This document shows, piece by piece, positions 1 to 8,800 of a stretch of DNA of 64,000 nt (positions are counted from its first letter, which is position 1; each line of letters starts with the position of its first letter). Source of the DNA: Fumia sp045615345 (GTDB taxonomy: Bacteria > Bacillota > Clostridia > Oscillospirales > Ruminococcaceae). Location: assembly GCA_045615345.1 (NCBI GenBank), contig JAZLER010000009.1, positions 1-64,000 of the forward strand, written 5' to 3'. The position numbers and the translations under genes are program-made. Under the pieces are notes generated by a model. That model did no database searches and was not told where the DNA came from. It saw nothing but the letters and a program-made list of their open reading frames with translations.

Positions 1-84
1 AAGACTACAAGGTTGATAGGCTCAAAGTGTAAGCGTCGTGAGGCGTTAAGCTAGCGAGTACTAATCGGTCGAGGGCTTGACCAT
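1..84 (+). rRNA. 23S ribosomal RNA, 3' end (partial)
   Basis: The first ~84 bases match the conserved 3' terminus of bacterial 23S rRNA (GTTGATAGGC, then GAGTACTAATCGGTCGAGGGCTTGACC). The rest of the gene and the 16S gene lie left of the window. It is transcribed on the + strand with the tRNA and 5S genes that follow. The exact 3' end was set by eye and may be off by a few bases. Confidence 0.93.
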
Positions 85-157
85 ATTATGTGGTTTCAAA
101 CAGAAACTTCCTTACATTCTTTGTTCAATTTTGAGGATACCATATCCGCAGACAAAT

Positions 158-233
158 GCGCCATTAGCTCAGTTGGTAGAGCAACTGACTCTTAATCAGT
201 GGGTCCCGGGTTCGAATCCCTGATGGCGCACCA
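158..233 (+). tRNA. tRNA-Lys (anticodon CTT)
   Basis: A full cloverleaf is visible. The acceptor arms GCGCCAT/ATGGCGC are followed by discriminator A and an encoded CCA. The anticodon stem ACTGA/TCAGT encloses the loop CTCTTAA (anticodon CTT, codon AAG). The T-loop is TTCGAAT. It lies in the spacer between 23S and 5S rRNA. Confidence 0.95.
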
Positions 234-239
234 CCTGAT

Positions 240-314
240 GGCCTGTTGGTCAAGCGGTCAAGACGCCGGCCTCTCACGCCGGAAACACGAGTTCGATTCT
301 CGTACGGGTCACCA
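240..314 (+). tRNA. tRNA-Glu (anticodon CTC)
   Basis: Acceptor arms GGCCTGT/ACGGGTC pair with two G-T wobbles and are followed by A and encoded CCA. The anticodon stem CCGGC/GCCGG encloses CTCTCAC (anticodon CTC, codon GAG). It starts 6 nt after tRNA-Lys, also between 23S and 5S. Confidence 0.93.
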
Positions 315-351
315 AACCTTAGTCAACAGGTATCTTTAAAAATGTAACATT

Positions 352-471
352 TTGCTGGTGTTTATGGCGGTGAGGTCACACCTGTTCCCATCCCGAACAC
401 AGAAGTTAAGCTCACCCGCGTCGACAATACTTGGCTGGAGACGGCCCGGGAAGATAGAACGATGCCAGCAC
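352..471 (+). rRNA. 5S ribosomal RNA
   Basis: About 120 nt with the terminal helix TGCTGGT/GCCAGCA and the conserved core CCCATCCCGAACACAGAAG followed by TTAAGCTC. It is preceded by tRNA-Lys and tRNA-Glu and followed 4 nt later by another tRNA, so it is transcribed as part of the rRNA operon. Ends were set from the terminal helix. Confidence 0.93.
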
Positions 472-475
472 AAAT

Positions 476-552
476 GGGCCATTAGCTCAGTTGGTTAGAG
501 CAACCGGCTCATAACCGGTCGGTCCTGGGTTCGAGTCCCCGATGGCCCACCA
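476..552 (+). tRNA. tRNA with CAT anticodon (elongator Met, or Ile2)
   Basis: Acceptor arms GGGCCAT/ATGGCCC with A and CCA. The anticodon stem ACCGG/CCGGT encloses CTCATAA, anticodon CAT. The normal G1-C72 pair and the lack of three G-C pairs in the anticodon stem exclude initiator tRNA. Elongator Met and lysidine-modified Ile2 cannot be separated with confidence by eye. Confidence 0.88.
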
Positions 553-561
553 ATGTTACAT

Positions 562-635
562 AGGGGCATGATGTAATGGTAACATTCCGGTCTCCAAAAC
601 CGTTCTTGAGGGTTCGAGTCCTTCTGCCCCTGCCA
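562..635 (+). tRNA. tRNA-Trp (anticodon CCA)
   Basis: Acceptor arms AGGGGCA/TGCCCCT with discriminator G and CCA. The anticodon stem CCGGT/ACCGT (one mismatch) encloses CTCCAAA, anticodon CCA. The overall sequence is close to typical Bacillota tRNA-Trp. It is the last gene of the rRNA operon, directly before a terminator. Confidence 0.94.
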
Positions 636-638
636 AAA

Positions 639-676
639 ATAAAAAGACAGTCGAATGACTGTCTTTTTATTTTTTT
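639..676 (+). terminator. Rho-independent terminator of the rRNA-tRNA operon
   Basis: Perfect inverted repeat AAAAAGACAGTC / GACTGTCTTTTT around a GAAT loop, followed by a T tract. It starts 4 nt after tRNA-Trp. Confidence 0.9.
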
Positions 677-721
677 GTTAAGATCAAAAAGGACTCGAAG
701 CGAGTGCTGAATCCTTGACAT

Positions 722-757
722 AAAAAAGACAAGTCGTAAGGCTTGTCTTTTTGTTTT
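722..757 (-). terminator. Terminator of the glycosyltransferase operon
   Basis: Inverted repeat AAAAAGACAAG (723-733) / CTTGTCTTTTT (742-752), flanked by A and T tracts on both sides. It sits just past the stop codon of the leftward glycosyltransferase gene. The symmetric A/T tracts mean it could also stop rightward rRNA read-through. Confidence 0.8.
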
Positions 758-2141
758 ATAAATTCTTTGTCAGTGATTTGTATTTTCTTTTTTGCATTAT
801 TTTTCCTATCGGTGATGAGAGGATGCCTGCTGATATTCCAAAGATTTTTGCATAATTCCAGCTAAAAACCAAACCGATAAGAATTATTAAAATAATTACA
901 ATTCCCCAGTACATTAACTGAAAAAGACCAGTTGATTTGTTCAATTCTTTAATTACATCAACACCATCGGCTTTGTGGGGTGCATTTTCAATGAACTCTG
1001 CGGCACCTTCGGGATCTGTACATTTACGGAAGTCTTCGCTGCATATTTTTGCAGATTCTTTATATGCATTATTGTTTAAAATCTCAAAAACTGCAGATTT
1101 TATGTCATCTTCCGATTTATCGTGAAGCATTGTTCCTGCGCCGATTTCCGTAACTCTCCTTGCTACGGCTTTTTGCTCGGCAGTCTGAGGATAGAGGACA
1201 ACGGGTGTTGCCATATAAAGACTTTCGGAAATGCTGTTCATTCCGCAGTGACTTATAAACACATCTGCTTTAGAAAGAATATCAAGCTGATTAACATATA
1301 GGAAAACTTTGATATTGTCAGGGATAGTGCCAAGACTTTCAATGTTCAGCGTTTTTCCACAGGAGACAATGACATCCAGATCCTGATTGCCCAAGGCGTT
1401 AATACATTTTTTGTAAAACTGAGGTCTGTCGTTGATTACAGTACCCATAGAAATGTAGACGAGTGGTCTTGACTTTTCTTTATCGGGTATCGCTTCAGAA
1501 AAAACAGATGGACCTACAAAAGCATAATGTCCTGAAAAACTTTCGGCAAAGGGCTGAAAGTTTTTTGATGTATACACAACCGAATCCGTTTTGTTGTCGT
1601 TCTGGACTAACATAAGTGGATTTTTTACATCATATCCGTATGATCTAAGCGATTTCAGTTCTTTTGAAATCTTTGAAATACCGAATATCATATCAGATAA
1701 TTCTTTAAAGGAATGTTTTAGATACTGCGAGGACATCTGGTTAAAAGCGAAGGTAGTTGTGGATACCACCATAGGTACATTATGTTTTAACGCATTAAGC
1801 TTTCCCCAGAAGCAGACAGAATCTGTAAACACAACATCTGGCTTGAAGGTTTTAAACTCCTTGTCAAGAAACGGGTCCAATTTAATGGTAAGACGAATAT
1901 CCTGTAGCGTCATTTCGGTGGTGGAAACTTCCTTTAACCTTTTTTCTTCGCTGGCATTCAGTTTAAAGGAAAATTCATCACAGGATATAAATTCTGCACC
2001 TGTTTTTTTGATTTTTTCTTTGAATTCATCAAAAGAATAAAATCTGACAGCATTCCCTCTGTCCACCAGTTCTTTTGCAACGGGGAGCATAGGGTTTGTA
2101 TGCCCGTGTGCAGGAATACTGAAGAAAAATATCATACTCAT
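756..2141 (-). CDS. GT1-family glycosyltransferase (MGT/UGT-like) with C-terminal membrane segment
   Basis: This 461-aa protein looks like a UDP-sugar-dependent glycosyltransferase of the MGT/UGT (GT1, GT-B fold) family. The N-terminus has the acceptor-domain signature PAHGHTNPMLP. The donor-binding domain carries ISHCGMNSISESL (His298) and the TPVVLYPQTAEQ segment typical of the family. Beyond the usual ~400 residues there is a hydrophobic helix around residues 410-432 and a basic tail (KIMQKRKYKS), so it is probably anchored to the membrane. The acceptor may therefore be a lipid. The gene starts 3 nt after the stop of an AbrB-like regulator and shares its transcript. The GT1 call is secure; the acceptor is unknown. 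Confidence 0.85.
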   Translation of the reverse strand: MSMIFFFSIPAHGHTNPMLPVAKELVDRGNAVRFYSFDEFKEKIKKTGAEFISCDEFSFKLNASEEKRLKEVSTTEMTLQDIRLTIKLDPFLDKEFKTFKPDVVFTDSVCFWGKLNALKHNVPMVVSTTTFAFNQMSSQYLKHSFKELSDMIFGISKISKELKSLRSYGYDVKNPLMLVQNDNKTDSVVYTSKNFQPFAESFSGHYAFVGPSVFSEAIPDKEKSRPLVYISMGTVINDRPQFYKKCINALGNQDLDVIVSCGKTLNIESLGTIPDNIKVFLYVNQLDILSKADVFISHCGMNSISESLYMATPVVLYPQTAEQKAVARRVTEIGAGTMLHDKSEDDIKSAVFEILNNNAYKESAKICSEDFRKCTDPEGAAEFIENAPHKADGVDVIKELNKSTGLFQLMYWGIVIILIILIGLVFSWNYAKIFGISAGILSSPIGKIMQKRKYKSLTKNL

Positions 2142-2144
2142 TTT

Positions 2145-2351
2145 TTACTCCATATCATTCATTAGCCGTTTAACGAAATCCTGTTGTTTTTCTTTAAGCG
2201 GGATTGCTATTCCGCGTTCTGTATCACCGAGAACTATAATTTCATCGCCCGGATTGAGGTCAAACATCTCCCTTGCTTCTTTTGGGATAACAAACTGTCC
2301 TTTTTCGCCGATTTTTACCATCCATGCGTATTTTCCATCCGGTATATTCAT
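2145..2351 (-). CDS. AbrB/SpoVT-family transcriptional regulator (68 aa)
   Basis: A 68-aa protein with the swapped-hairpin DNA-binding fold of the AbrB/MazE/SpoVT family. The core is KIGEKGQFVIPKEAREMF followed by LNPGDEIIVLGD. The start at 2351 is fixed by the AAGGAG ribosome binding site 9 nt upstream; a longer reading frame runs back through the promoter and is not credible. It is co-transcribed with the glycosyltransferase and divergent from the TetM-like gene. A palindrome overlapping its own -10 box suggests autoregulation. It is probably a transition-state or stress-type regulator rather than a MazE antitoxin, because no toxin follows. Confidence 0.87.
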   Translation of the reverse strand: MNIPDGKYAWMVKIGEKGQFVIPKEAREMFDLNPGDEIIVLGDTERGIAIPLKEKQQDFVKRLMNDME

Positions 2352-2368
2352 TGTTTTCACTCCTTGAG

Positions 2369-2391
2369 TATGATTAGTATGAATAATCATA
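2369..2391 (-). promoter_or_regulatory. Candidate operator: 8-bp inverted repeat over the abrB-like -10 box
   Basis: TATGATTA (2369-2376) and TAATCATA (2384-2391) form a perfect inverted repeat with a 7-nt spacer. The right arm covers the -10 box at 2386-2391 of the leftward promoter. Its position suggests repression by the 68-aa regulator encoded just downstream. Confidence 0.6.
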
Positions 2392-2414
2392 CCACGATAA
2401 CATGTGTTTGTCAA
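2386..2414 (-). promoter_or_regulatory. Sigma-A promoter for abrB-like/glycosyltransferase operon
   Basis: Read on the - strand, the -35 is TTGACA (2409-2414), the spacer 17 nt and the -10 TATGAT (2386-2391). It lies 35 nt upstream of the AbrB-like start codon. Confidence 0.85.
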
Positions 2415-2421
2415 TAAAATA

Positions 2422-2450
2422 TTGCCAGTTAAATTAAATGATGGTATAAT
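2422..2450 (+). promoter_or_regulatory. Sigma-A promoter for the TetM-like gene
   Basis: TTGCCA (2422-2427), 17-nt spacer, TATAAT (2445-2450), 36 nt before the start codon. It lies back to back with the abrB-like promoter. Confidence 0.82.
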
Positions 2451-2485
2451 ATTATAACCGATAAAAACGAAAGGGAGGCAGGAGC

Positions 2486-4498
2486 ATGGCTGAGATTTTT
2501 CATAACATAGGAATACTTGCACATGTTGACTCGGGCAAAACTACCCTTACAGAACAACTTCTGTTTTTGACAGGTGCTATAAGGAATGCCGGCAGTGTTG
2601 ATTCCGGAACAACAGCGACAGACAGCCTTTCTGTTGAAAAACAAAGAGGTATTTCTGTCCGTACTGCAACTGCTTCTGCCAAATGGAATGGTGTTACCAT
2701 AAATATTATTGATACTCCCGGTCATATTGACTTTGCGGGTGAAGTTGAGCGTGCATTATCAGCGCTCGATTATGCTGTTGTTGTTGTTTCAGCGGTTGAG
2801 GGTGTCAGGGCGTACACCGAGAGTATCATAAGATCTCTCGATGCTGCAAATCTCCCAAGGCTTGTTTTTATAAACAAGATTGACAGAGTGGGTGCTGATG
2901 CTTCGAATATTATTAAGGAATTAAACAGTATTTCTTCTCAAAGTCATATGATTTTTTATGATATTGAAAACGAAGGTACTGAAAATTGTTTGGTAAAAAG
3001 TTTTGATGAAAAAACTTTTTGCATTAAGGCTACAGAAACTCTGGCGGATATTTCAGAGGAAGCCGAAGAAGCGTTTTTTAACGATGAGGTTTTACCAAAA
3101 GATAAGCTTGATGAAATTATCTGTCGTGAAGTTGCTGATTGCAAACTTACGCCCGTTGTTATGGGGAGCGCAAAATATGCAGTTGGTGTCAAGGAACTTG
3201 CCGATGTTCTTATAAAATATATGCCTGATTCTGTGTACAGAGCTACCGATGAATTGTGCGGAATTATCTTTAAGATAGAACACGATAAATCTTTAGGTAA
3301 GGTTTCACATATACGACTTTTTGGCGGAGAAATTTCAAACAGGGATGAAGTAAAGCTTATCATCCCTGATGTCAAATCCACAATAGAAACCGATGCGGTG
3401 GAAGTTGAAGAGAATAGAGAGATAAAAGAAAAAGTTTCGCAGATAAAGAAGTTTTGCGGAGCGCGCAACAGTGATGTTGGAATTGTCCGTGGTGGTGATG
3501 TCGCGGCAGTATGCGGACTTCCGTCAGCTAAAAACGGATTTTATATCGGTTCTGCGCTCGATAACGAAAAGGCAAACCTCATAAATCCATTTCTGAGGGT
3601 GAGGGTAACACCTGCTGATGCGGATTCACTCAAACTCCCTGAACTTGCAGGAGCTCTGTCGGAATTGTCTGATGAAGAGCCTTATATAGACGCAAAATGG
3701 GAAAACGGGCAAAAGGAAATAACTATCAGCACAACAGGGAAAATACAGCTTGAGGTACTCGCAAATCTTTTAAAGGAAAGATATAACCTTTCCGCTGAAT
3801 TTTCTGCCCCGACTGTTATTTATAAGGAAACTCCGTCAAGTAAAGGAATCGGTCTTGCGAGATATACTATGCCAAAACCCTGCTGGGCGGTTGTAGAGTT
3901 TTACATCGAACCGATGCCGAGAGGATATGGCGTTTCGTATCACGGCAGACTCCCTAACGACCGGTGCTATTATCGTTATCAGTCGCATATAAGAACTTCT
4001 TTTAACAGATGTATTGAACAGGGGCTTTACGGTTGGGAGGTAACTGATTTCAAATGCACCCTTGTTGGTGGGGAACATCATACATTACATACTCATCCTC
4101 TTGATTTTTTTGTATGTACCCCGATGGCGTTTATGAACGGACTTTCACAACTTGGTTCAACTATACTTGAGCCGTTACTTAAAATACGCGTAATTGCATC
4201 AGAGGAGTTTTCGGGAAAGATTTTTTCTGAAATTATCAAAATGGGTGGGGAGTATGACAATCCCGTTATCCGTTCGGGTATGATGACTATCGAGGCGGTT
4301 GTACCTGTTGCAACTTCGATGAATTTTCCTGAGAAACTGGCAACATTGACCTCCGGTAAAGCTATACTTTCACAGTCATTTCATGGTTATCGTGAGTGCA
4401 ATGATGGTATCGAACATATAAGTCCAAGACAGGGCGTTAATCCTTTAGAGCGTTCAAAATGGATTTTATGGGCGAGAGGTGCTTATAATGCAGAATAA
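2486..4498 (+). CDS. TetM/TetO-like ribosomal protection GTPase (EF-G superfamily)
   Basis: A 670-aa translational GTPase with all G motifs: AHVDSGKTT (residues 12-20), RGISV, DTPGH (76-80), NKID (130-133) and GSAK. The order matches EF-G-like ribosomal protection proteins: G domain, domain II, then III-V. The C-terminal part FFVCTPMAFMNGLSQLGSTI resembles the segment of TetM/TetO domain IV-V that contacts the ribosome. Known TetM is about 639 aa, so this is slightly longer. It has its own promoter, a GGGAGGCAGGAG ribosome binding site and its own terminator, with no mobile-element context. Chromosomal members of this group need not confer tetracycline resistance; the actual role is open. Confidence 0.85.
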   Translation: MAEIFHNIGILAHVDSGKTTLTEQLLFLTGAIRNAGSVDSGTTATDSLSVEKQRGISVRTATASAKWNGVTINIIDTPGHIDFAGEVERALSALDYAVVVVSAVEGVRAYTESIIRSLDAANLPRLVFINKIDRVGADASNIIKELNSISSQSHMIFYDIENEGTENCLVKSFDEKTFCIKATETLADISEEAEEAFFNDEVLPKDKLDEIICREVADCKLTPVVMGSAKYAVGVKELADVLIKYMPDSVYRATDELCGIIFKIEHDKSLGKVSHIRLFGGEISNRDEVKLIIPDVKSTIETDAVEVEENREIKEKVSQIKKFCGARNSDVGIVRGGDVAAVCGLPSAKNGFYIGSALDNEKANLINPFLRVRVTPADADSLKLPELAGALSELSDEEPYIDAKWENGQKEITISTTGKIQLEVLANLLKERYNLSAEFSAPTVIYKETPSSKGIGLARYTMPKPCWAVVEFYIEPMPRGYGVSYHGRLPNDRCYYRYQSHIRTSFNRCIEQGLYGWEVTDFKCTLVGGEHHTLHTHPLDFFVCTPMAFMNGLSQLGSTILEPLLKIRVIASEEFSGKIFSEIIKMGGEYDNPVIRSGMMTIEAVVPVATSMNFPEKLATLTSGKAILSQSFHGYRECNDGIEHISPRQGVNPLERSKWILWARGAYNAE

Positions 4499-4523
4499 AA
4501 AGACGCCGTCAGGCGTCTTTTTT
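4496..4523 (+). terminator. Terminator after the TetM-like gene
   Basis: AAAAAGACGCC / GGCGTCTTTTTT hairpin overlapping the stop codon, with a T tract. Confidence 0.88.
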
Positions 4524-4548
4524 CAAACACTATGACAACTTAACGTTA

Positions 4549-4576
4549 TTGACTTTTACTGATATAGTGTTACAAT
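4549..4576 (+). promoter_or_regulatory. Sigma-A promoter for MFS transporter
   Basis: TTGACT (4549-4554), 16-nt spacer, TACAAT (4571-4576), 31 nt before the MFS start. Confidence 0.72.
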
Positions 4577-4606
4577 ATTAATTGTGCTTTGAAAGGAAGT
4601 AAAAAA

Positions 4607-5800
4607 ATGACAAACAAAAGACAAGTTTACAATGCTATATATTTAGGGGTTTTGTGTTCGATTTCATACCTTGCCGTGTATTTTGCAAGAAATATTCTGG
4701 GTACAGTAACACCTCAGATGATAGAAAGCGGGCAGACTGCCGAGTATATCGGCAGGGTTTCATCGCTTTATTTTATTGCATATGCTTTTGGGCAACTTAT
4801 AAATGGTGCTATTGGTGATAAAGTAAAAGCAAGATATATGATAAGTATCGGACTTTTAATGGCAGGTATTACCAATTTTCTTTTCGGTAAACTTGTTCTG
4901 ACAAGTCCCGATATAGCGCTCGTGGTTTATGCAATGACAGGCTTTTCGCTTTCAATGATATATGGCCCTATGGTAAAGGTAGTTGCCGAGAATACCAAAC
5001 CCGAACACGCTACAAGGTGCAGTCTTGGATTTACATTCGCATCGTTTTTTGGTTCGCCGCTTGCGGGTGTTGCGGCAACTGTATGGGTGTGGCAGGATGT
5101 TTTCTTTGTAGGAAGTATTTCACTTGTCGCAATGGCGATTATCGTTTTTGTCATTTATCTTGTTATGGAAAAAAGGGGTATTGTAAAATATAATCAGTAT
5201 GAACAGCAGAAAGGGGTTAAAGGCAGCGTAAAAATCCTTATTAAGAACAGAATTATCAAGTTTGCCTTTATTTCGATGATTACGGGAATTGTGAGAACAA
5301 CTGTCGTTTTCTGGATGCCTACATATATTTCTCAATATCTTGGATTTTCTGCAAAAAGCTCCTCGCTTATTTTTACTGTCGCTACACTTGTAATTTCACT
5401 TACTGCTTTTGTGACTATTTTTGTTTATGAAAGACTTCACAGAAATATGGATCTGACTATCCTTTTAATGTTTATTTCGGCGTTTGTTTTCTTTTTGCTT
5501 ATTTATCTTATAAAAATACCTGTTTTAAACATCGCTTTTTTAGTAATAGCGATTATGTCGTCAAATGGTGCCGCGACAATGCTTTTCAGCAGATACTGTC
5601 CGAGTCTGAAAGACACCGGGATGGTGTCGAGTGCAACGGGATTTATAGATTTTGTAAGCTACATTTCTGCTGCAGTTGCAAGTACGGTGTTTGCGAATGC
5701 TGTATCGGTTATCGGTTGGGGGAATCTTATCCTTATATGGTGCGGATTGATGGTAATGGGAGCCGTAGTTTCCTTACCGTTTGAAAAATTGAAACGATAA
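4607..5800 (+). CDS. MFS transporter, organophosphate/phosphate antiporter-like
   Basis: A 397-aa polytopic membrane protein with about 12 hydrophobic segments. The N-terminal YLAVYFARNILGTVTPQM and the AYAFGQLINGAIGDKVKARY loop resemble the GlpT/UhpT/UhpC (OPA) branch of the major facilitator superfamily. That branch exchanges glycerol-3-phosphate or hexose phosphates for phosphate. The ATG at 4607 is preferred over an in-frame TTG at 4589 because GAAAGGAAG lies 7 nt upstream of it. It is monocistronic between its own promoter and a bidirectional terminator. The substrate cannot be read from sequence. Confidence 0.8.
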   Translation: MTNKRQVYNAIYLGVLCSISYLAVYFARNILGTVTPQMIESGQTAEYIGRVSSLYFIAYAFGQLINGAIGDKVKARYMISIGLLMAGITNFLFGKLVLTSPDIALVVYAMTGFSLSMIYGPMVKVVAENTKPEHATRCSLGFTFASFFGSPLAGVAATVWVWQDVFFVGSISLVAMAIIVFVIYLVMEKRGIVKYNQYEQQKGVKGSVKILIKNRIIKFAFISMITGIVRTTVVFWMPTYISQYLGFSAKSSSLIFTVATLVISLTAFVTIFVYERLHRNMDLTILLMFISAFVFFLLIYLIKIPVLNIAFLVIAIMSSNGAATMLFSRYCPSLKDTGMVSSATGFIDFVSYISAAVASTVFANAVSVIGWGNLILIWCGLMVMGAVVSLPFEKLKR

Positions 5801-5826
5801 AAGAGGTGCTGACGCACCTCTTTTAT
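5797..5826. terminator. Bidirectional terminator between MFS and GH89 genes
   Basis: AAAAGAGGTGC (5799-5809) / GCACCTCTTTT (5814-5824), with A and T tracts on both sides of a TGAC loop. It serves two convergent genes. Confidence 0.88.
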
Positions 5827-8800
5827 TTTAATGTTCCGATCAGTTCGATTTCCAGAAGTTCAGGTTTTTCTTTTTCATCAATGCTGTCCATAGTAAGTTT
5901 GAATTTTTGCATCTTTTCTGAGCAGGGGATAATAATTTGTCCCGGAAGATTTCCTGAAAGGTCTTCTTTTAAGGTTGTCCATACTCCGTCAAAGAAAGCT
6001 TCCGCTTTGTATGTTACGGGAATACCAGATGCGACTAAAAGCTTTAAGGAAAGGCGGATTTCTTCTGTGTGAGCTGTCTTATCGCCAAAATCATATTCAA
6101 AAGTAAGCGGCCAGTCAGCAGTTGTGCCAGTCCACCCTGTGGCGGTATTACCATCTGTCATGAGCAGTAAATCTTCTTTACTTATGTTGTTTTTGGTTGA
6201 GAGTTCTTTTCCGAGCAACAGATTACATACATCAGAAGATTTTCCTTTTTGTTCTGTTCTGTCGAGATTGGTAACGGTATACAAATCATAAGCTTGCTTG
6301 CATAATGCCAATAAGTCCTTGTGGGAATCACCTTTTACAGGATATGAAAAACCTTCATCGGATTTTTGGTTTGCCCATTTCCATTCTTCAATAAACCAGT
6401 CAAACTGAGAAGGCTCTGTATTTTCTGCGAGGGCTTTTTTATAACTGTCAACCCACATAGCCCAGCGTTTTAAATAATAATCTTCTGTAATACCAGCCCA
6501 GCAGCGATATGAGTAATCCCTGAGTCCACCATCATCTGCGGCTCTTTTGCCTGCCCATGTGGTAATCTGGCATCTTGCATTCCATTCAAACATATCCTTG
6601 GTCCAGTCGTCACGCGCAGACATCATATTTCTTGCAGATTCAATCCATCTACCCACACGGAAATGGTCGTTTGTACTGAGAATATCGTTTTGCAACTGAA
6701 TGAGATTTAAAAAATGTGTAGAGTATACTTCAAAATCCTGAATGTTTTTTGAATGGTATGCATCTATCATAAGCTTATGGAATTCTATAGACGAATTGCA
6801 TAAAACCTGACGGGCGATATCCACCATATCGTACCGATAACAATCATAGTCTTTAAACTCTTCATAGTTATCAATGTAAATTTTAAATACCTTTTCGAGC
6901 GTTTTTACATCATATGTGATATTTCCTCTGCCCCAGGAACTTGTCGATGTAAAATATTCGGTGGGTCTTGCGTTGATAAGAGATTCTGCAACATCGGGGG
7001 ATTCATTGGAATAGACCGACTGTAACAGGAGTGACCACGCTTTGGAAAGCTTCTCGTTAACACTTCCGTAACGGCGTTTCAGATATTCTGTGCCCCACTT
7101 GACAGGGTCGATGGGTTCATCTGTCCATGCCGCATCCCACAGCATTTCATAAATCATCGGGCAGCGTCCCAAAGATTCCGATGTCATACCGAGTCCTGTC
7201 ATATATTTATTGTTCTTAAGGACTGACGGGATTTTTGAAACGGCAGGTACATTGGCTTCCATACCGAGTTTTCCGCCAAATTCGTGAAGCAATCCCCAAA
7301 CCCAGGGAAGTTCATTTTTTTCTGTTAAATCTGTATTGCATTTGACTTCGCTCATAATATCCATGATCAGCATATTTTCTTTATGTGAAAGTCCTGCAAG
7401 TCGTGTGTCATTAATGGATTCTGACCATTTTTGCAAAACCCAGATACTGTCAGGATTGTGTTCAATCATTTTATTCTGTATGGTCTTGAACATTTTAGCT
7501 TGGTCGATACCATTGTCACGCCCACCCTCCATAAAGGGGTCTGCCGAGAAATAATTTGTCACATCTCCGTAAATTTCTTTCTGTGCGTTATAAAATGCAT
7601 CTGCTACCTCAGTATACATATTGCGTTCGCCGTTTTCAACATAAACACGCAGTGTATCGGGTCTTGTAAAGCAACACCATTCCCCCTGATGCATAACCTT
7701 GGCATCAGGATTTTTGTCGGCAAAGCTTGTGGGAACAGCTCCATAATATCCACGCAGTACGGGTTTTATGCCAAGTGTCTGCATACGGTCGTGGATTTTT
7801 CTGCCAAGCTCCACGCGGTCTGCAAACCAGTTGTCGGGAAGAGGGCCTCCAAATCCTGACATATTTCTGCATCCCCAGGTGTAATATGTGGGTGCAGGGA
7901 TGTATTCTTTTACTTCATCATCGGAATAACCAAACTGCGATAAGGTTCTGCGCAGGATTTCTTCCTGACCTACCATATGCAGCATCAGATTGATACCGCA
8001 CATAGCAGCCCAGTCAAGACAAGCTTCGTATTTGTCCCATTCCCAGAACGCCATAGTGTAAGAATGTGCACAGACATGGAATCCGTAGCGGACATTATAA
8101 AGGGTTTCCTTGACAATTTTTTCGGGTACCATTGGCAGTGTATCGGGCATACGCATATTGGAAGCAAACAAGGGATTATAATCAACCTTGCAGAAATAAC
8201 GCAGATAATAATGAAGTCCCGATGCCATTGAAACGCCATTTGTACCTCGAATAATAATTTTACCGTCTTGTCCGTTTTCAATTTCATAGGTGTCGTGCTC
8301 TGCCGTAATAAATGCAAAATCAAAGCTTTCTTTGTATTTTTCCCCTAAAACACGGGAAACCATATTGCGCATTTCACAAAGGGTTTTCTTCTTTGCATAG
8401 GTAGAATCATTTTCAAATAGTTCCCATTCTTCTTTCCATTTGCTTTCTGAAAAATCCTGTATATGGATTCCTTCCTGCTTGTTTTCATTATCACGGATTT
8501 TTCTTCCGAAAATTCTCAATTTGGCAAGATTTCCCTGCATTCCCGTAGAATTGTATGACAAATTAATTCTGAGATATCCTGCCTCAACAGGTGTTTTGAA
8601 TGTGAAATGGTCACCATTTTCCATATCAGGTGGATTATCATCATTTTTGCTTGCGATTTTATTATAAAATTCACCTGTTTCGGAAGCGTAAATTCCATAA
8701 TGGTTGTACCCTTTATCAATCATAAAAAGAGTAATGTCGGTAATCTCATAAAGCCCTTTAAGGTCAATATCCAGAAAACGCATATAGTCGAAATTTGAAC

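Noticed and set aside
476..552. Initiator tRNA-Met
   Set aside because: It has a G1-C72 pair and lacks the three consecutive G-C pairs in the anticodon stem.
509..721. 70-codon ORF on the - strand
   Set aside because: It runs antisense through two tRNA genes and a terminator; the apparent peptide is a known tRNA artefact.
2352..2522. N-terminal extension of the AbrB-like protein
   Set aside because: It would cover the promoter, the operator and the start of the divergent gene; the AAGGAG-preceded ATG at 2351 gives a normal-length protein.
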